Assembly: GCA_015075165.1 (NCBI GenBank)
Contig: JABTUY010000010.1
Coordinates: 1 to 64,000 of the forward strand
Length of the DNA stretch: 64,000 nt
DNA from: Ideonella sp.
Lineage (GTDB): Bacteria > Pseudomonadota > Gammaproteobacteria > Burkholderiales > Burkholderiaceae_C
Direction of reading: 5' to 3'
Shown here: positions 7,617 to 15,747 of the stretch, piece after piece
How positions within the stretch are numbered: position 1 is the first letter of the stretch
Layout: every line of letters starts with the position of its first letter
Program-made: the position numbers and the translations under genes
The notes under the pieces: generated by a model
The model's input: only the letters and a program-made list of their open reading frames with translations
The model's database searches: none
What the model was told of the DNA's origin: nothing

Positions 7617-9879
7617 TTACCAGCCGCCGTGCAGCACGAAGCCGGCCCAGAAGTACGGATGGGGATGCGTGCGCAGCGCCTCGATCTGCGTCGCGCGCAG
7701 CGCGTCGGCAGGCGGCGACCCAGCGAGAAGCCGATCGTAGAAGCCGCGCATGAACGGCGCGGTGGTGTCGTCCTGCACCGCCCACAGGCTCGCCAGCACG
7801 CGGGTTGCGCCGGCGGAGATGAAGCCGTGCGTCAGCCCGACCAGCTCGTCGCCCGGCATCACGGCGCTGACGCCCGTGTCGCAGGCGCTCAACGTGACGA
7901 GGCCGCCGGACAGACGCAGCCGCGCCGCGTCGAGCACGGTGAAGGCGCCGTCGGCCAGATGCAGCGCCGAGAAGCGCGGGCTGTCGTGACGGAACTGCGC
8001 GTGGCAGGCGATGTGCACCACGTCGACGGCCGACGCCACACCGGCGCGCAATGCCGCGGCACTGGCGTGCTCGCCGTGCAGCGTGCGCGCCTGCGCGAAG
8101 CGCGCCGCCACGGCGTGGACCTCGGCGCCCACCTGAGGCAGTCGCTCGTCGGCGTGGCCGAGCACCAGCGCGCGCTCGAAACGCGCGTCCGAGCGCTGCA
8201 GGCAGCGCAGCAGCACCGCCGCACTCGGCGCCTGGCACAGTTCGCGGCGCTCGATCTCATGGCGGGCGCCGTCGTGCAGTGCGGCGAACGGCAGGTGGTG
8301 CAACACGCCGTGCGGCACGACGACGGCGCGCCGTTCGTCCAGCCGCGCCGCGAACGGCGCCCACAGGCACTCGTGCAAGGGCCGCAGGTGGTGCAGCACG
8401 CGCGCCTGCAAGTCGGCGCTGCGGTGTGTGAGCCGCGCGCCGTGTCGCAGCGTGTCGATCTGGAAGCGCAACGGCTCGATCAGCGCCCGGGTCTGCGGCA
8501 GCGAGATCGACAACGGCACGGCCTCGACCGTGCCGCCGACGACGATGCAGGCGTGCAGCTCGTCGTCGATCGAGAAGTACTCGACCAGCGCACTGTGCTC
8601 GCCGAGCGCGCGATGCAGCGTGTCGAGGTCGAACGCCGCGCCGGTGCCGGCGCGTGCGGCGCCGCCCTGCACGCTGCGGCGGTCCGCCTCGAGCAGCGCC
8701 GCTTCGATGCGCTGTACCTCGGCGAGCAGCGCGCCCGGATCGCGCTCGTCATCCTGGCCCGGCGCCCGCGAGAGCGCTCGATAGCAGTCATCGAGCCGGC
8801 GCTGCATCTGCCCCAGCTCGCGCTGGGTGGCATCGATCGCTTCGACGTCGTTCTTTGACGCGTCGAGCGAAACGGCCAGCGCGCGTGCACGACCCCGCTC
8901 GAGCCAGCGCAGGGCCTGCTGCGCGGCCGGCGGGCCGCCGGCAGCCAGGCTGGCACGCACCAGTTCGTGGTACGGCAACAGGTTGTGGCCGAGGAACGCG
9001 GCGCGGAACTCCTCGCCAGGCAACATGCCGCGCTGCGATTCGATCGAATCGACCACTGCTTCGAACGCGCGGCGCGCCTCGCCGTCATCGCCGCGGTCGC
9101 GCGCGAGCAGACCCAGCAGCATCCGCAGGCGCCGTTGTGCGGGCGCGATGCGCAGCGCCTCAGCGGTGGCGATCGCCGTGCGCGCGATCCGCAGCGCAGG
9201 TTCGTGCTCGCCTGCGCCGCGCAGTGCCTCGGCGTGCAACGCGCAGGCGTGCAACCAGCCGCTGGTGTGCTGCGCGGTCTGCAGCGCGGGCTGCGCGGCG
9301 CTGGCGTGGCGTGCGGCCAGCGGCCAATCGCGCCGGGCGAGCGCCAGTTCGGCCTGCCAGGTGTGCACCAGCGCTGCGCCCACGGGGTTGCCCTCTTCGA
9401 CGAAGGCCGCCTCCGCCTGCGCCAGTGCCTGGGTCGCCGCCTCATGCCGGCCCAGCAGCGTGAGCGCGCGCCCGTGCTGCGACAGCGCCCAGGCGCGATC
9501 GGTCGCGAGGCCGGCGGCCTCGTAGGTGGCGAGCGAGCGCTCGTACAGCGCGAGCGCCTCCGGCAGCAGGTTCAACTCCAGGTAGGTGTCGGCCAGCTTC
9601 TCTTCGGTCAGCGCAAGGTAGTGCGGCTGGCCGAGGTCGGCGCAGGCGCGACGCGCGTGTTCGAGCTGGCGCAGCGCATGATCGAAACGGCCGCGGCGCA
9701 TCTCGTGCATGCCGAGCTCGGTGTCGATCATGGCCGCGAGCGGCATCAAGCCGGCGTGCTCGGCGCGCGCGTGTGCCTGGCGGTACAGCGCGTCGGCGGC
9801 TTCGAACTCGTGCCGGCGCGAGCGGACGTCGGCCATCCCCTTCATCGCGGCCACCTCGCGTTCGACGTCGCCCGCGCTA
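7617..9879 (-). pseudogene. TPR-CHAT protein, C-terminal part, split by IS630
   Basis: The C-terminal three quarters of a protein interrupted by the insertion sequence at 9880. It contains TPR-like helical repeats (for example HALRQLEHARRACADLGQPH), a linker, then a CHAT (caspase-like) domain. In the CHAT domain the catalytic His is in HIACHAQF (codon 8001-8003) and the Cys in SACDTG (codon 7881-7883). Joining this piece to 11044-11683 after removing the IS and one TA gives one uninterrupted frame of 966 residues (2901 bases), so the break is recent. A GTG at 9854 could restart a TPR-less-N-terminus product of 745 residues. CHAT domains are cysteine peptidases such as separase and the gasdermin- or TPR-linked proteases of bacteria. 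Its target is unknown; the adjacent subtilase is a candidate. Confidence 0.85.
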
Positions 9880-9909
9880 GTGTAGTGTTTGGTTGTTGAG
9901 TGAACTTAA
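9880..9909 (+). repeat. IS630 left inverted repeat
   Basis: Begins GTGTAGTGTTT and ends GAACTTAA. It pairs with the right end (11014-11043) with eight mismatches, most of them in the middle, leaving the outer 11 and inner 8 bases well conserved. The transposase ATG starts directly after it. Confidence 0.9.
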
Positions 9910-11046
9910 ATGAACTACCTCGCTCCAATGCTCCACTTCGGTGTGCATTGGAGCGAGCAATTGCGAGTTGCGCCGGTTGTGGAGTTGAGCCAGGAGCAGG
10001 AGGCCGAGTTGACCAAGCTGGCGCGCTCCAAGCGCACCAGCGTGAGGCTGGCGCAGCGAGCGCAGATTGTGTTGCTGGCTGCGCAGGGCATGATGAACAA
10101 GGACATCGCCCGGCAGCTGAGCGTGGGGCGCGTGCAGGTTGCGCGCTGGCGCGAGCGCTATGTCCAATTCGGTCTCCAAGGGATCGAGCGAGACTTGCCA
10201 CGCGGAGCGCCGCCGCTGAAGGTGGATGTGCAAAGACTGGTTGCACTGACCACGCAGAGCAAGCCGGCGGCGGCCACACACTGGAGCACGCGCAAGATGG
10301 CCGCCGAGCTGGGCGTCAGCGCCAGCACCGTGATGCGGCACTGGCAGGCCAATGGCCTGAAGCCGCACGTGGTGCGCGGCTTCAAGGTCTCGCGCGACCC
10401 GAAGTTCGTCGAAAAGCTCGAGGACATCGTGGGCCTGTACATGTCCCCGCCCGAGCACGCCTTGGTGCTGTGCTGCGACGAGAAGAGCCAGGTGCAGGCG
10501 CTGGACCGCACGCAGCCGGGCCTGCCGCTGAAGAAGGGCCGCGCGCAGACGCTGACGCACGACTACAAGCGCCACGGCACGACCACGCTGTTCGCCGCGC
10601 TCAACGTGCTCGACGGCCAGGTCATCGGCCAGTGCCAGCAGCGCCACACCCACGCCGAGTGGCTGAAGTTCCTGCGCAAGATCGACCGCGAGACGCCCAA
10701 GGACAAGACGCTGCACCTGATTGCCGACAACTACGCCACGCACAAGCACCCGGCGGTGCAGCAATGGCTGGCCAGGCACCCGCGCTTCAACATGCACTTC
10801 ACGCCAACCTCGGCGTCGTGGCTGAACATGGTGGAGCGCTTCTTCCGTGATCTGACCACCGAGCGGCTGCGCAGAGGGGTGTTCTGCAGCGTGCCCGAAC
10901 TCGTAGCGGCCATCGACGAATACGTCGCCCATCACAACACCGATCCGAAACCGTTCATCTGGACCAAGAGCGCACGCGACATCCTGCAGAAGGTGATTCG
11001 TGCCAACGCGCGCTTAAGTTCCAAGCAGAACGAAACACTGCACTAG
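9910..11046 (+). CDS. IS630 family transposase
   Basis: A 378-residue DDE transposase. The N-terminal half has two helix-turn-helix regions (QGMMNKDIARQLSVGRVQVA; KMAAELGVSASTVMRHW). The catalytic half shows the IS630 acidic residues: CCDEKSQ, LIADNYATH and NMVERFF, with the typical phrase QALDRTQPGLPLKKGR between. The stop codon TAG at 11044-11046 is not inside the element: its TA is the right target duplication and its G is host sequence, so the end of this protein depends on the insertion site. Complete and probably functional. Confidence 0.96.
   Translation: MNYLAPMLHFGVHWSEQLRVAPVVELSQEQEAELTKLARSKRTSVRLAQRAQIVLLAAQGMMNKDIARQLSVGRVQVARWRERYVQFGLQGIERDLPRGAPPLKVDVQRLVALTTQSKPAAATHWSTRKMAAELGVSASTVMRHWQANGLKPHVVRGFKVSRDPKFVEKLEDIVGLYMSPPEHALVLCCDEKSQVQALDRTQPGLPLKKGRAQTLTHDYKRHGTTTLFAALNVLDGQVIGQCQQRHTHAEWLKFLRKIDRETPKDKTLHLIADNYATHKHPAVQQWLARHPRFNMHFTPTSASWLNMVERFFRDLTTERLRRGVFCSVPELVAAIDEYVAHHNTDPKPFIWTKSARDILQKVIRANARLSSKQNETLH
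11014..11043 (-). repeat. IS630 right inverted repeat
   Basis: Read on the minus strand it begins GTGCAGTGTTT and ends GAACTTAA, the partner of 9880-9909. It also encodes the last ten residues of the transposase on the plus strand. The flanking TA is at 11044-11045. Confidence 0.9.
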
Positions 11047-11683
11047 CCAGGCGCTGCAACGCTGCGCTGTAGTGCCGCAGCGCATCGTCGTAGCGATCGC
11101 GTCGCGTGGCCAGCGTGCCCAGGTTGAACTCGATCTTGCCTGCGGCAGACGCGTCGCCAGCGGCATCGAACACCGCGCGAGCCTCGTCGCCGCAGCGCAG
11201 TGCTTCGTCGTAGCGGCCGAGCATCGCCAGCGCGGCCAGCCGGGCGACGCTCGTCTGCGCGGCGTCGTACGGTCGGCCGAGCGCGATGAAGCGCTCGCCG
11301 GCGAACTGCAGCTGCGCGAGCGCTGGCTCCATCTGACCTTGCGCGAGCAGGCCGATGCCGCGCACCCAGGTGGCCAGCGCATCGATCTCGGCCGCAGGTC
11401 GCGCTGCCGCGAGCGTCTCGAGCAGCTCGGCGGCCACTTGGGTTCGCGAGGGATCGGTCCGCCACGCGGTGTCGCACGCGCGCTTCAATGCCCAAGCGAG
11501 TTCGACTGCCGGCAAGACGTCGGCGCGCGCCCACAGCGCGGCGCGCGCCGACCCGGCAGCCGACATCAGCGCGGCGGGGATCTCGTCGGCGCCAGCCGGG
11601 TCGGCATGGGGCGGGGCGGACACCTTTGGGCTGCGGATCGTCCGACGCGACGCGAAGCGGCTGCGTTCGCCGCCATGAGGCAC
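11044..11683 (-). pseudogene. TPR-CHAT protein, N-terminal part, split by IS630
   Basis: The N-terminal 213 codons of the CHAT gene, ending ...YSAALQRLA where the IS enters within a GCTAGC context. The sequence is helical with TPR-like pairs (LGRPYDAAQTSVARLAALAMLGRYDEALRCG; NLGTLATRRDRYDDALRHY). Translation running into the IS would add about 29 foreign residues and stop at 10955. The start is uncertain: GTG 11683 gives the longest frame but lacks a clear ribosome site; ATG 11566 is an alternative that still keeps the repeats. It follows the 185-residue gene by 19 bases, so it belongs to the ECF sigma operon. Confidence 0.8.
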
Positions 11684-11702
11684 CGGCGGGGTCGGCGGAC
11701 GA

Positions 11703-12260
11703 TTATGACGTGGCGCCCAGCTCGATCTTCGGCACCACCACCTCGACGTCGCCCGCCTGCACCGCGAGGCTGTAGCTGCCTGCCGGCAACCCGGCGAAGC
11801 CGAACTCGCGCGTCGGCCCCAGATTGGCGCTGCGCGAACCGCCGGGGCCGTCGAGGACGATGCGTTGCGCCGACAGGTCGCCGAACAGTTGACCGGCGAT
11901 GCTCCAGCGCTCGTCGTCGCCCGGCGTGGCGCGCAGGTCGATCTCGCAGTCGGCGGCGCGGTACAGCCATTGCTGGCCGCGCGCGGTGCTGCCGCGCACG
12001 CCGAGCGCCGGGGCGAACGGCGCTGGCGCGCCGCCCGGCAGCAGCGCGACGGCGACGATGCGGCGCAGCAGTCGTGCCGCCTGCTGCGTCACGTCTCCGG
12101 CGCGTTGTGCGGCCTGAGACGCGGCACGCGCATCGGGCGCCCGCGCAGCGAGCGCCACGGCGCGCGCGCGTACCGCCGCCGGCGGTGCCTCGTCGCGCGC
12201 CGCGCGGCGCAGCAGGTCACGCAGCGCCCGGTCGCGCGGATCGAGGTCGTCCTCGTTCAT
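11703..12260 (-). CDS. unknown protein between ECF sigma and CHAT genes
   Basis: A 185-residue protein not recognised by sequence. Residues 1-85 are helical and rich in Ala/Arg with acidic start (MNEDDLDPRDRALRDLLRRA), and there is no classical signal peptide. One moderately hydrophobic stretch follows (RRIVAVALLPGGAPAPFAPA). The C-terminal 75 residues look like a small beta-sandwich (IVLDGPGG, EFGFAGLPAGSYSLAVQAGDVEVVVP), the pattern of carboxypeptidase-regulatory or prealbumin-like domains. Proteins of this shape are found between ECF sigma factors and CHAT proteins, where an anti-sigma or scaffold role is conceivable. ATG 12260 lies 88 bases after the sigma factor stop. Confidence 0.65.
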   Translation of the reverse strand: MNEDDLDPRDRALRDLLRRAARDEAPPAAVRARAVALAARAPDARAASQAAQRAGDVTQQAARLLRRIVAVALLPGGAPAPFAPALGVRGSTARGQQWLYRAADCEIDLRATPGDDERWSIAGQLFGDLSAQRIVLDGPGGSRSANLGPTREFGFAGLPAGSYSLAVQAGDVEVVVPKIELGATS

Positions 12261-12347
12261 CGGCCGGTTCCAGATCGATCGCAGCACACAGGCCCACAGA
12301 GCGCCGTCGCCGGGTTCTGATACAGACCACGTGCCACGGCCATACCC

Positions 12348-12929
12348 CTATCCCAGCGCCTCGCGCAGCTTGCCCAGGCAGCGCGAACGTGTCGGTCCGA
12401 TGCTGCCGATGGGCATGCCAAGTCGCGCAGCGATGTCGGCATACGGTGGCGCCTCCTCGGCAGCGTACAGCAGCGTGAGCAGCGAGCGGCAGGGCTCGGC
12501 CATCGAATCGAGGGCGGTGCGCGCGCGATGGCGCAGCTGCAGCTCCTCGAGCAGCTGCTCGGGCAGAGGCTCGGGGTCGACGGGTTCGTCGGCGGCAGCA
12601 CCTGCCTCGCTCGACGAGTCGCCCAGCGGCACGCTGCGCCGGCGCTCGCGCAACCGCCTCAGCGTCTCGCGCCGGGCCGTCGTCACCAACCAGGCCTGCA
12701 CCCGTTCCGGCTGCGACAACGTCGCCAGGTGCTCGTGCAGGCGCATGAAGGCGGTCTGAAACACGTCGGCGGCATCGTCGGCGTCGAGCCCGCCGCGCCG
12801 CGCCACCGTATAGATCAGCCGCTCGAAGCGCAGCACCAGCGACTCCCATGCATGCGGCGCGTTGCGGCGACAGGCAGCAACCAACGAGGCATCGTCGAGC
12901 GGCAATGCGGAAGGTGAAACGATCGACAC
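12348..12929 (-). CDS. ECF RNA polymerase sigma factor (CHAT-cassette)
   Basis: A 193-residue sigma-70 family protein. Region 2 is at about residues 30-75 (FERLIYTVARRGGLDADDAADVFQ), and region 4 at about 140-190 with helix-turn-helix YADIAARLGMPIGSIGPTRSRCL. A Pro/Glu-rich linker (DEPVDPEPLPEQ) joins them. The start is GTG 12929, the first codon in frame before the conserved part. It heads a leftward series with the unknown 185-residue protein, the TPR-CHAT protein and the subtilase, and probably drives that operon. No zinc-binding anti-sigma factor is adjacent, so its control differs from the usual sigma/anti-sigma pair. Confidence 0.92.
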   Translation of the reverse strand: MSIVSPSALPLDDASLVAACRRNAPHAWESLVLRFERLIYTVARRGGLDADDAADVFQTAFMRLHEHLATLSQPERVQAWLVTTARRETLRRLRERRRSVPLGDSSSEAGAAADEPVDPEPLPEQLLEELQLRHRARTALDSMAEPCRSLLTLLYAAEEAPPYADIAARLGMPIGSIGPTRSRCLGKLREALG

Positions 12930-13241
12930 GACGCCTATGCGGGTTCAGCGACACGCATCATCGGCTGCAGGTGTCGTCTCCGACCTGCGATTTCGTCGAG
13001 CGCCATTGCGTCGTTCTCGAGGTTGCCGCCGGTAAGAGCATGCGTGCCATGTCCGGCATGCTTGCCATCTCCGATCAAGCATAGCAGAGCCACTGTTGGC
13101 TCGCGCGGCCTGTGCCAGAGGCTGTTCCGATGCCGAGCCAGGTCGTGGACCGCGAGTCGAAGTCGAGCGGCAAGCCGGGAGAATCGCTGCGAGTTGGTTG
13201 CCGGCCGCAGCGGCTGACGCCGGCCGCCGCTCGCCGATGAG
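12930..13241. other. 312-base gap without a gene
   Basis: It lies upstream of the ECF sigma gene (leftward) and downstream of the DUF3016 gene (leftward). No coding frame with a recognisable product was found. It should contain the promoter of the sigma/CHAT/subtilase operon, but no convincing -35/-10 pair could be picked by eye. The part near 13195-13225 has repeated GCCGGCCGC words that could form a hairpin after the DUF3016 gene, without a T run. Confidence 0.5.
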
Positions 13242-13727
13242 CTATCGCGCCGCCGCGCCGAAGCGTTGCCGGAACCACGTGTCGAGCAACTGCTTCTCGT
13301 GGCGCAGCGGTTCGCGAATGTCGTGACGCGCCACGCGGTGGCCGCCGTGCAGGCCGCTCAAGTGCTCTTCGCGCTGCTGGGACGGCTGCCCCGGTGCGGT
13401 GAGCGTGTAGCGCAGGTCGAAGCTCGGCCAGTCGGCGCCGTTGTGCACGATGCGCAGGTCGCCGTGGCGCGTCAGGCGCACGAAACCCGCGAGGTCGACA
13501 TTCAGCACCGCGATGTCGAGCACCTGGCCATCGGCCAGAACCTGCGGGCCGAGCGTCTGCAGGAACGCCGCCAGCGTCTTCAGGTTGCCGGGCCGGTCGA
13601 ACGGGCTGTTGCCCGCATCGGTGAACTGTTGCGGCGCTACGAAACTCACGTTGACGGTGCCGCCAGCCTGCGCGACCGACACCGCGCCGAACAGCGAGAA
13701 CACCAGGGCGGCGAATAGGGCTCGCAT
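13242..13727 (-). CDS. exported DUF3016-like protein
   Basis: A 161-residue protein with a clear signal peptide (MRALFAALVFSLFGAVSVAQAG). The mature part begins GTVNVSFVAPQQFTDAG and contains LDIAVLNVDLAGFV and HNGADWPSFDLRYTL, which match the DUF3016 family of small periplasmic proteins of unknown function found in proteobacteria. The ATG has a strong AAGGAGG site seven bases upstream. It follows the PlsB-like acyltransferase by 42 bases and may be cotranscribed with it. Function unknown. Confidence 0.8.
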   Translation of the reverse strand: MRALFAALVFSLFGAVSVAQAGGTVNVSFVAPQQFTDAGNSPFDRPGNLKTLAAFLQTLGPQVLADGQVLDIAVLNVDLAGFVRLTRHGDLRIVHNGADWPSFDLRYTLTAPGQPSQQREEHLSGLHGGHRVARHDIREPLRHEKQLLDTWFRQRFGAAAR

Positions 13728-13769
13728 ACGGCGCCTCCTTCGGTTGGCGCGACCCGGACGACGCGGTGG

Positions 13770-15206
13770 CTACGCGCGCTGCGCTACGGCGGGCGCCGGC
13801 TCGAGCAGATGCGCGATCGAGTTCGCGTAGTAGCGCAGCAGCGGCGCCTCGCACTCGCGCAGCATGAACAGGCCGTCGGCTTCGTCGATCAGGTGGCGCA
13901 GCGTCAGCATACGCACGCCGGCATCGACTGCATAGTCCCAGTCCTGCCGCGGCACGTAAAGCTGCGCGCCGCGCGCCGCGAGCGCAGCCACGAGTTCGCC
14001 CACCGCGGCCTTCAGCTCGAGCCGGCTGAAGCGGCGCGCGGGTTCGTGCAACAGCACGCTGGCCACCAGCGGCACCGGCAGCACCGGGATCAGGCGGCCC
14101 ACTTCGGCCATCAGGTGCGTGCCGAGTGCGGCCACCTCGGCGTGCCGCTGCTCGCGCTCGAGCCGCGCGAAATCGATGCCGCGCGCGGCCGTCCAGGCCC
14201 GCACCGACACCGGCGTGCCGAAGTTGACACAGGCGTAGCCGAAGCGGTGCCAGCGGCTGCGCAGCAGCAGACTGAGCTGGCGCGCGACGAAGCCGAGCGT
14301 GGTGCGCAGCGTGCGCCAGCGCCCGGGGCGCGGCGCGCTGGCGTCGGCGGCCAGCAGTTGCGTGCGGTCTTCGAGCACGCGGTCGTAGTTCAGGCCGAGC
14401 GGCACGAACACCAGGTCGCGCTCGCCGTGCGCGTGAAAGCCGCGCAGCATGTAGTCGAGCACGCCGAAGCGCGGCGCGCGCAGGCGGCCGTCGCGCGTGA
14501 GGCCACCCTCGGGGTATACCGCCTGCGTGACGCCGGCCTCGGTGGCCATCGCGATGTAGCGCTCGAGTACGCGGCGGTAGAGCTCGTCGCGCGAGTCGCG
14601 GCGCACGAAGTACGCACCCATCGCGCGGATCAGCTGCTGCAGGCCCCAGACGCGCGCCCACTCGCCCACCGCGTACGACAGCGCCGCGCGCTCGGCCGCC
14701 AGGTACGAGGCGATGATGTAGTCCATGTTGCTGCGGTGGTTCATCACGAACACCACCGTCGCCTGCTCGGGGATCGCGGCCAGCCCGGCGTCGTCGGTGC
14801 TGCCGATGCGCACGCGGTACAGCGAGCGCGACACCTGCTTGCCCACCCAATAGCCGACGCGGAAGTACATGTAGGCGTTGAACGCCGGCACGATCTCGCG
14901 CGCATGCCGCTGCACCTGGGCCAGCGCCACCGCGCGCGGCATCTGGTGCGCCTCGGCGAACGCGCGTGCTGCCTGCTGCACCTTCTCGTCGAACACCAGG
15001 CGGTCGATCAGCGCCTGGCGCCGCACCTGCTGGAACGGCCGGATGTGGATCGGCAGGCGCTGCGACACCTCGTCGAGCACCTTGTTCGCGCGGCTGCGGA
15101 TGAACCAGCGCGCGCTGGGCATCAGCAGCCGGTCGAGCAGCGCCCACAACGCCAGCGCCGCGATCAGCAGCGCCAGCCACAGCGGGATCGTGATGGCAGT
15201 GGACAC
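13770..15206 (-). CDS. PlsB-like glycerol-3-phosphate acyltransferase
   Basis: A 478-residue membrane-associated acyltransferase. An N-terminal hydrophobic anchor (residues 8-24) is followed by a helical region and the acyltransferase core. The catalytic HX4D is at His157 to Asp162 (NHRSNMD), and the substrate motif YPEGGLTRDGR is at 230-240. It resembles the proteobacterial PlsB/1-acyl-glycerol-3-phosphate acyltransferase group that acylates glycerol phosphate in phospholipid synthesis, though it is shorter than E. coli PlsB (about 800 residues). The start is GTG 15206. It sits downstream of the FKBP gene in the same direction. Confidence 0.85.
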   Translation of the reverse strand: MSTAITIPLWLALLIAALALWALLDRLLMPSARWFIRSRANKVLDEVSQRLPIHIRPFQQVRRQALIDRLVFDEKVQQAARAFAEAHQMPRAVALAQVQRHAREIVPAFNAYMYFRVGYWVGKQVSRSLYRVRIGSTDDAGLAAIPEQATVVFVMNHRSNMDYIIASYLAAERAALSYAVGEWARVWGLQQLIRAMGAYFVRRDSRDELYRRVLERYIAMATEAGVTQAVYPEGGLTRDGRLRAPRFGVLDYMLRGFHAHGERDLVFVPLGLNYDRVLEDRTQLLAADASAPRPGRWRTLRTTLGFVARQLSLLLRSRWHRFGYACVNFGTPVSVRAWTAARGIDFARLEREQRHAEVAALGTHLMAEVGRLIPVLPVPLVASVLLHEPARRFSRLELKAAVGELVAALAARGAQLYVPRQDWDYAVDAGVRMLTLRHLIDEADGLFMLRECEAPLLRYYANSIAHLLEPAPAVAQRA

Positions 15207-15249
15207 GTCGGCAGCGGCTCCCTCCGCGGCGCCGACTGTAACGGCTGCG

Positions 15250-15747
15250 TCAGCGGCCGACGATGCCGAGCAGCTCCACCTCGAACTGCAGCGTCGCGTT
15301 CGGCGGGATTACGCCGCCGGCGCCGCGCGGGCCGTAGGCGATCGCGGGCGGGCAGGTGAGCTTGGCCTTGCCGCCGACCTTGAGCTTCTGCACGCCTTCG
15401 GTCCAGCACTTGATCACCCGGTCGAGCGGGAACTCCGCCGGCGCGCCGCGCGCATAGGAGCTGTCGAACTCCTTGCCGTCGGGGAAGGTGCCGCGGTAGT
15501 GCACGCGCACCGTGTCGCTGGCTTTCGGGCTGGCGCCGCTGCCGGCCTTCAGCGGGCGGAACACCAGGCCCGATGCACTGACCTCGGCGCCGGGCTCCTT
15601 CGCCGCCGCGGCGGCGACGTCAGCCGCGGTCGCGGCGTGTGCGGTGACGAACGCGGCCGCGCAGGCCCATGTCGCGAGGGCGCTGCGGGCGTGCGCGAGC
15701 AGCGCGCCCGCCTGTGGCCCCTGGTGCCGGGATGTGTCGTGCTTCAT
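15250..15747 (-). CDS. FKBP-type peptidyl-prolyl isomerase, exported
   Basis: A 165-residue protein with one complete FKBP domain at about residues 70-165. The core is visible as VRVHYRGTFPDGKEFDSSYARG, then FPLDRVIKCWTEGVQKLKVGGKAKL and IAYGPRGAGGVIPPNATLQFEVELL, with the active-site Trp in CWTEG. The N-terminal 40 residues contain a hydrophobic stretch (ALATWACAAAFVTAHAATAA) consistent with export, so it probably helps fold periplasmic proteins by cis-trans proline isomerisation. Its ATG overlaps the stop of the M23 peptidase gene (ATGA), so the two are coupled. Confidence 0.93.
   Translation of the reverse strand: MKHDTSRHQGPQAGALLAHARSALATWACAAAFVTAHAATAADVAAAAAKEPGAEVSASGLVFRPLKAGSGASPKASDTVRVHYRGTFPDGKEFDSSYARGAPAEFPLDRVIKCWTEGVQKLKVGGKAKLTCPPAIAYGPRGAGGVIPPNATLQFEVELLGIVGR

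Larger units (their letters stand above)
9880..11043 (+). mobile_element. IS630-family insertion sequence, complete
   Basis: A 1164-base element with 30-base imperfect terminal inverted repeats (22 of 30 identical) at 9880-9909 and 11014-11043. It is flanked by the dinucleotide TA at 9878-9879 and 11044-11045, the target-site duplication of IS630/Tc1-mariner transposition. It carries one transposase gene reading rightward, against the host CHAT gene. Both ends and the transposase are intact, and the host frame closes perfectly without the element, so insertion is recent and it may still be mobile. Confidence 0.95.
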
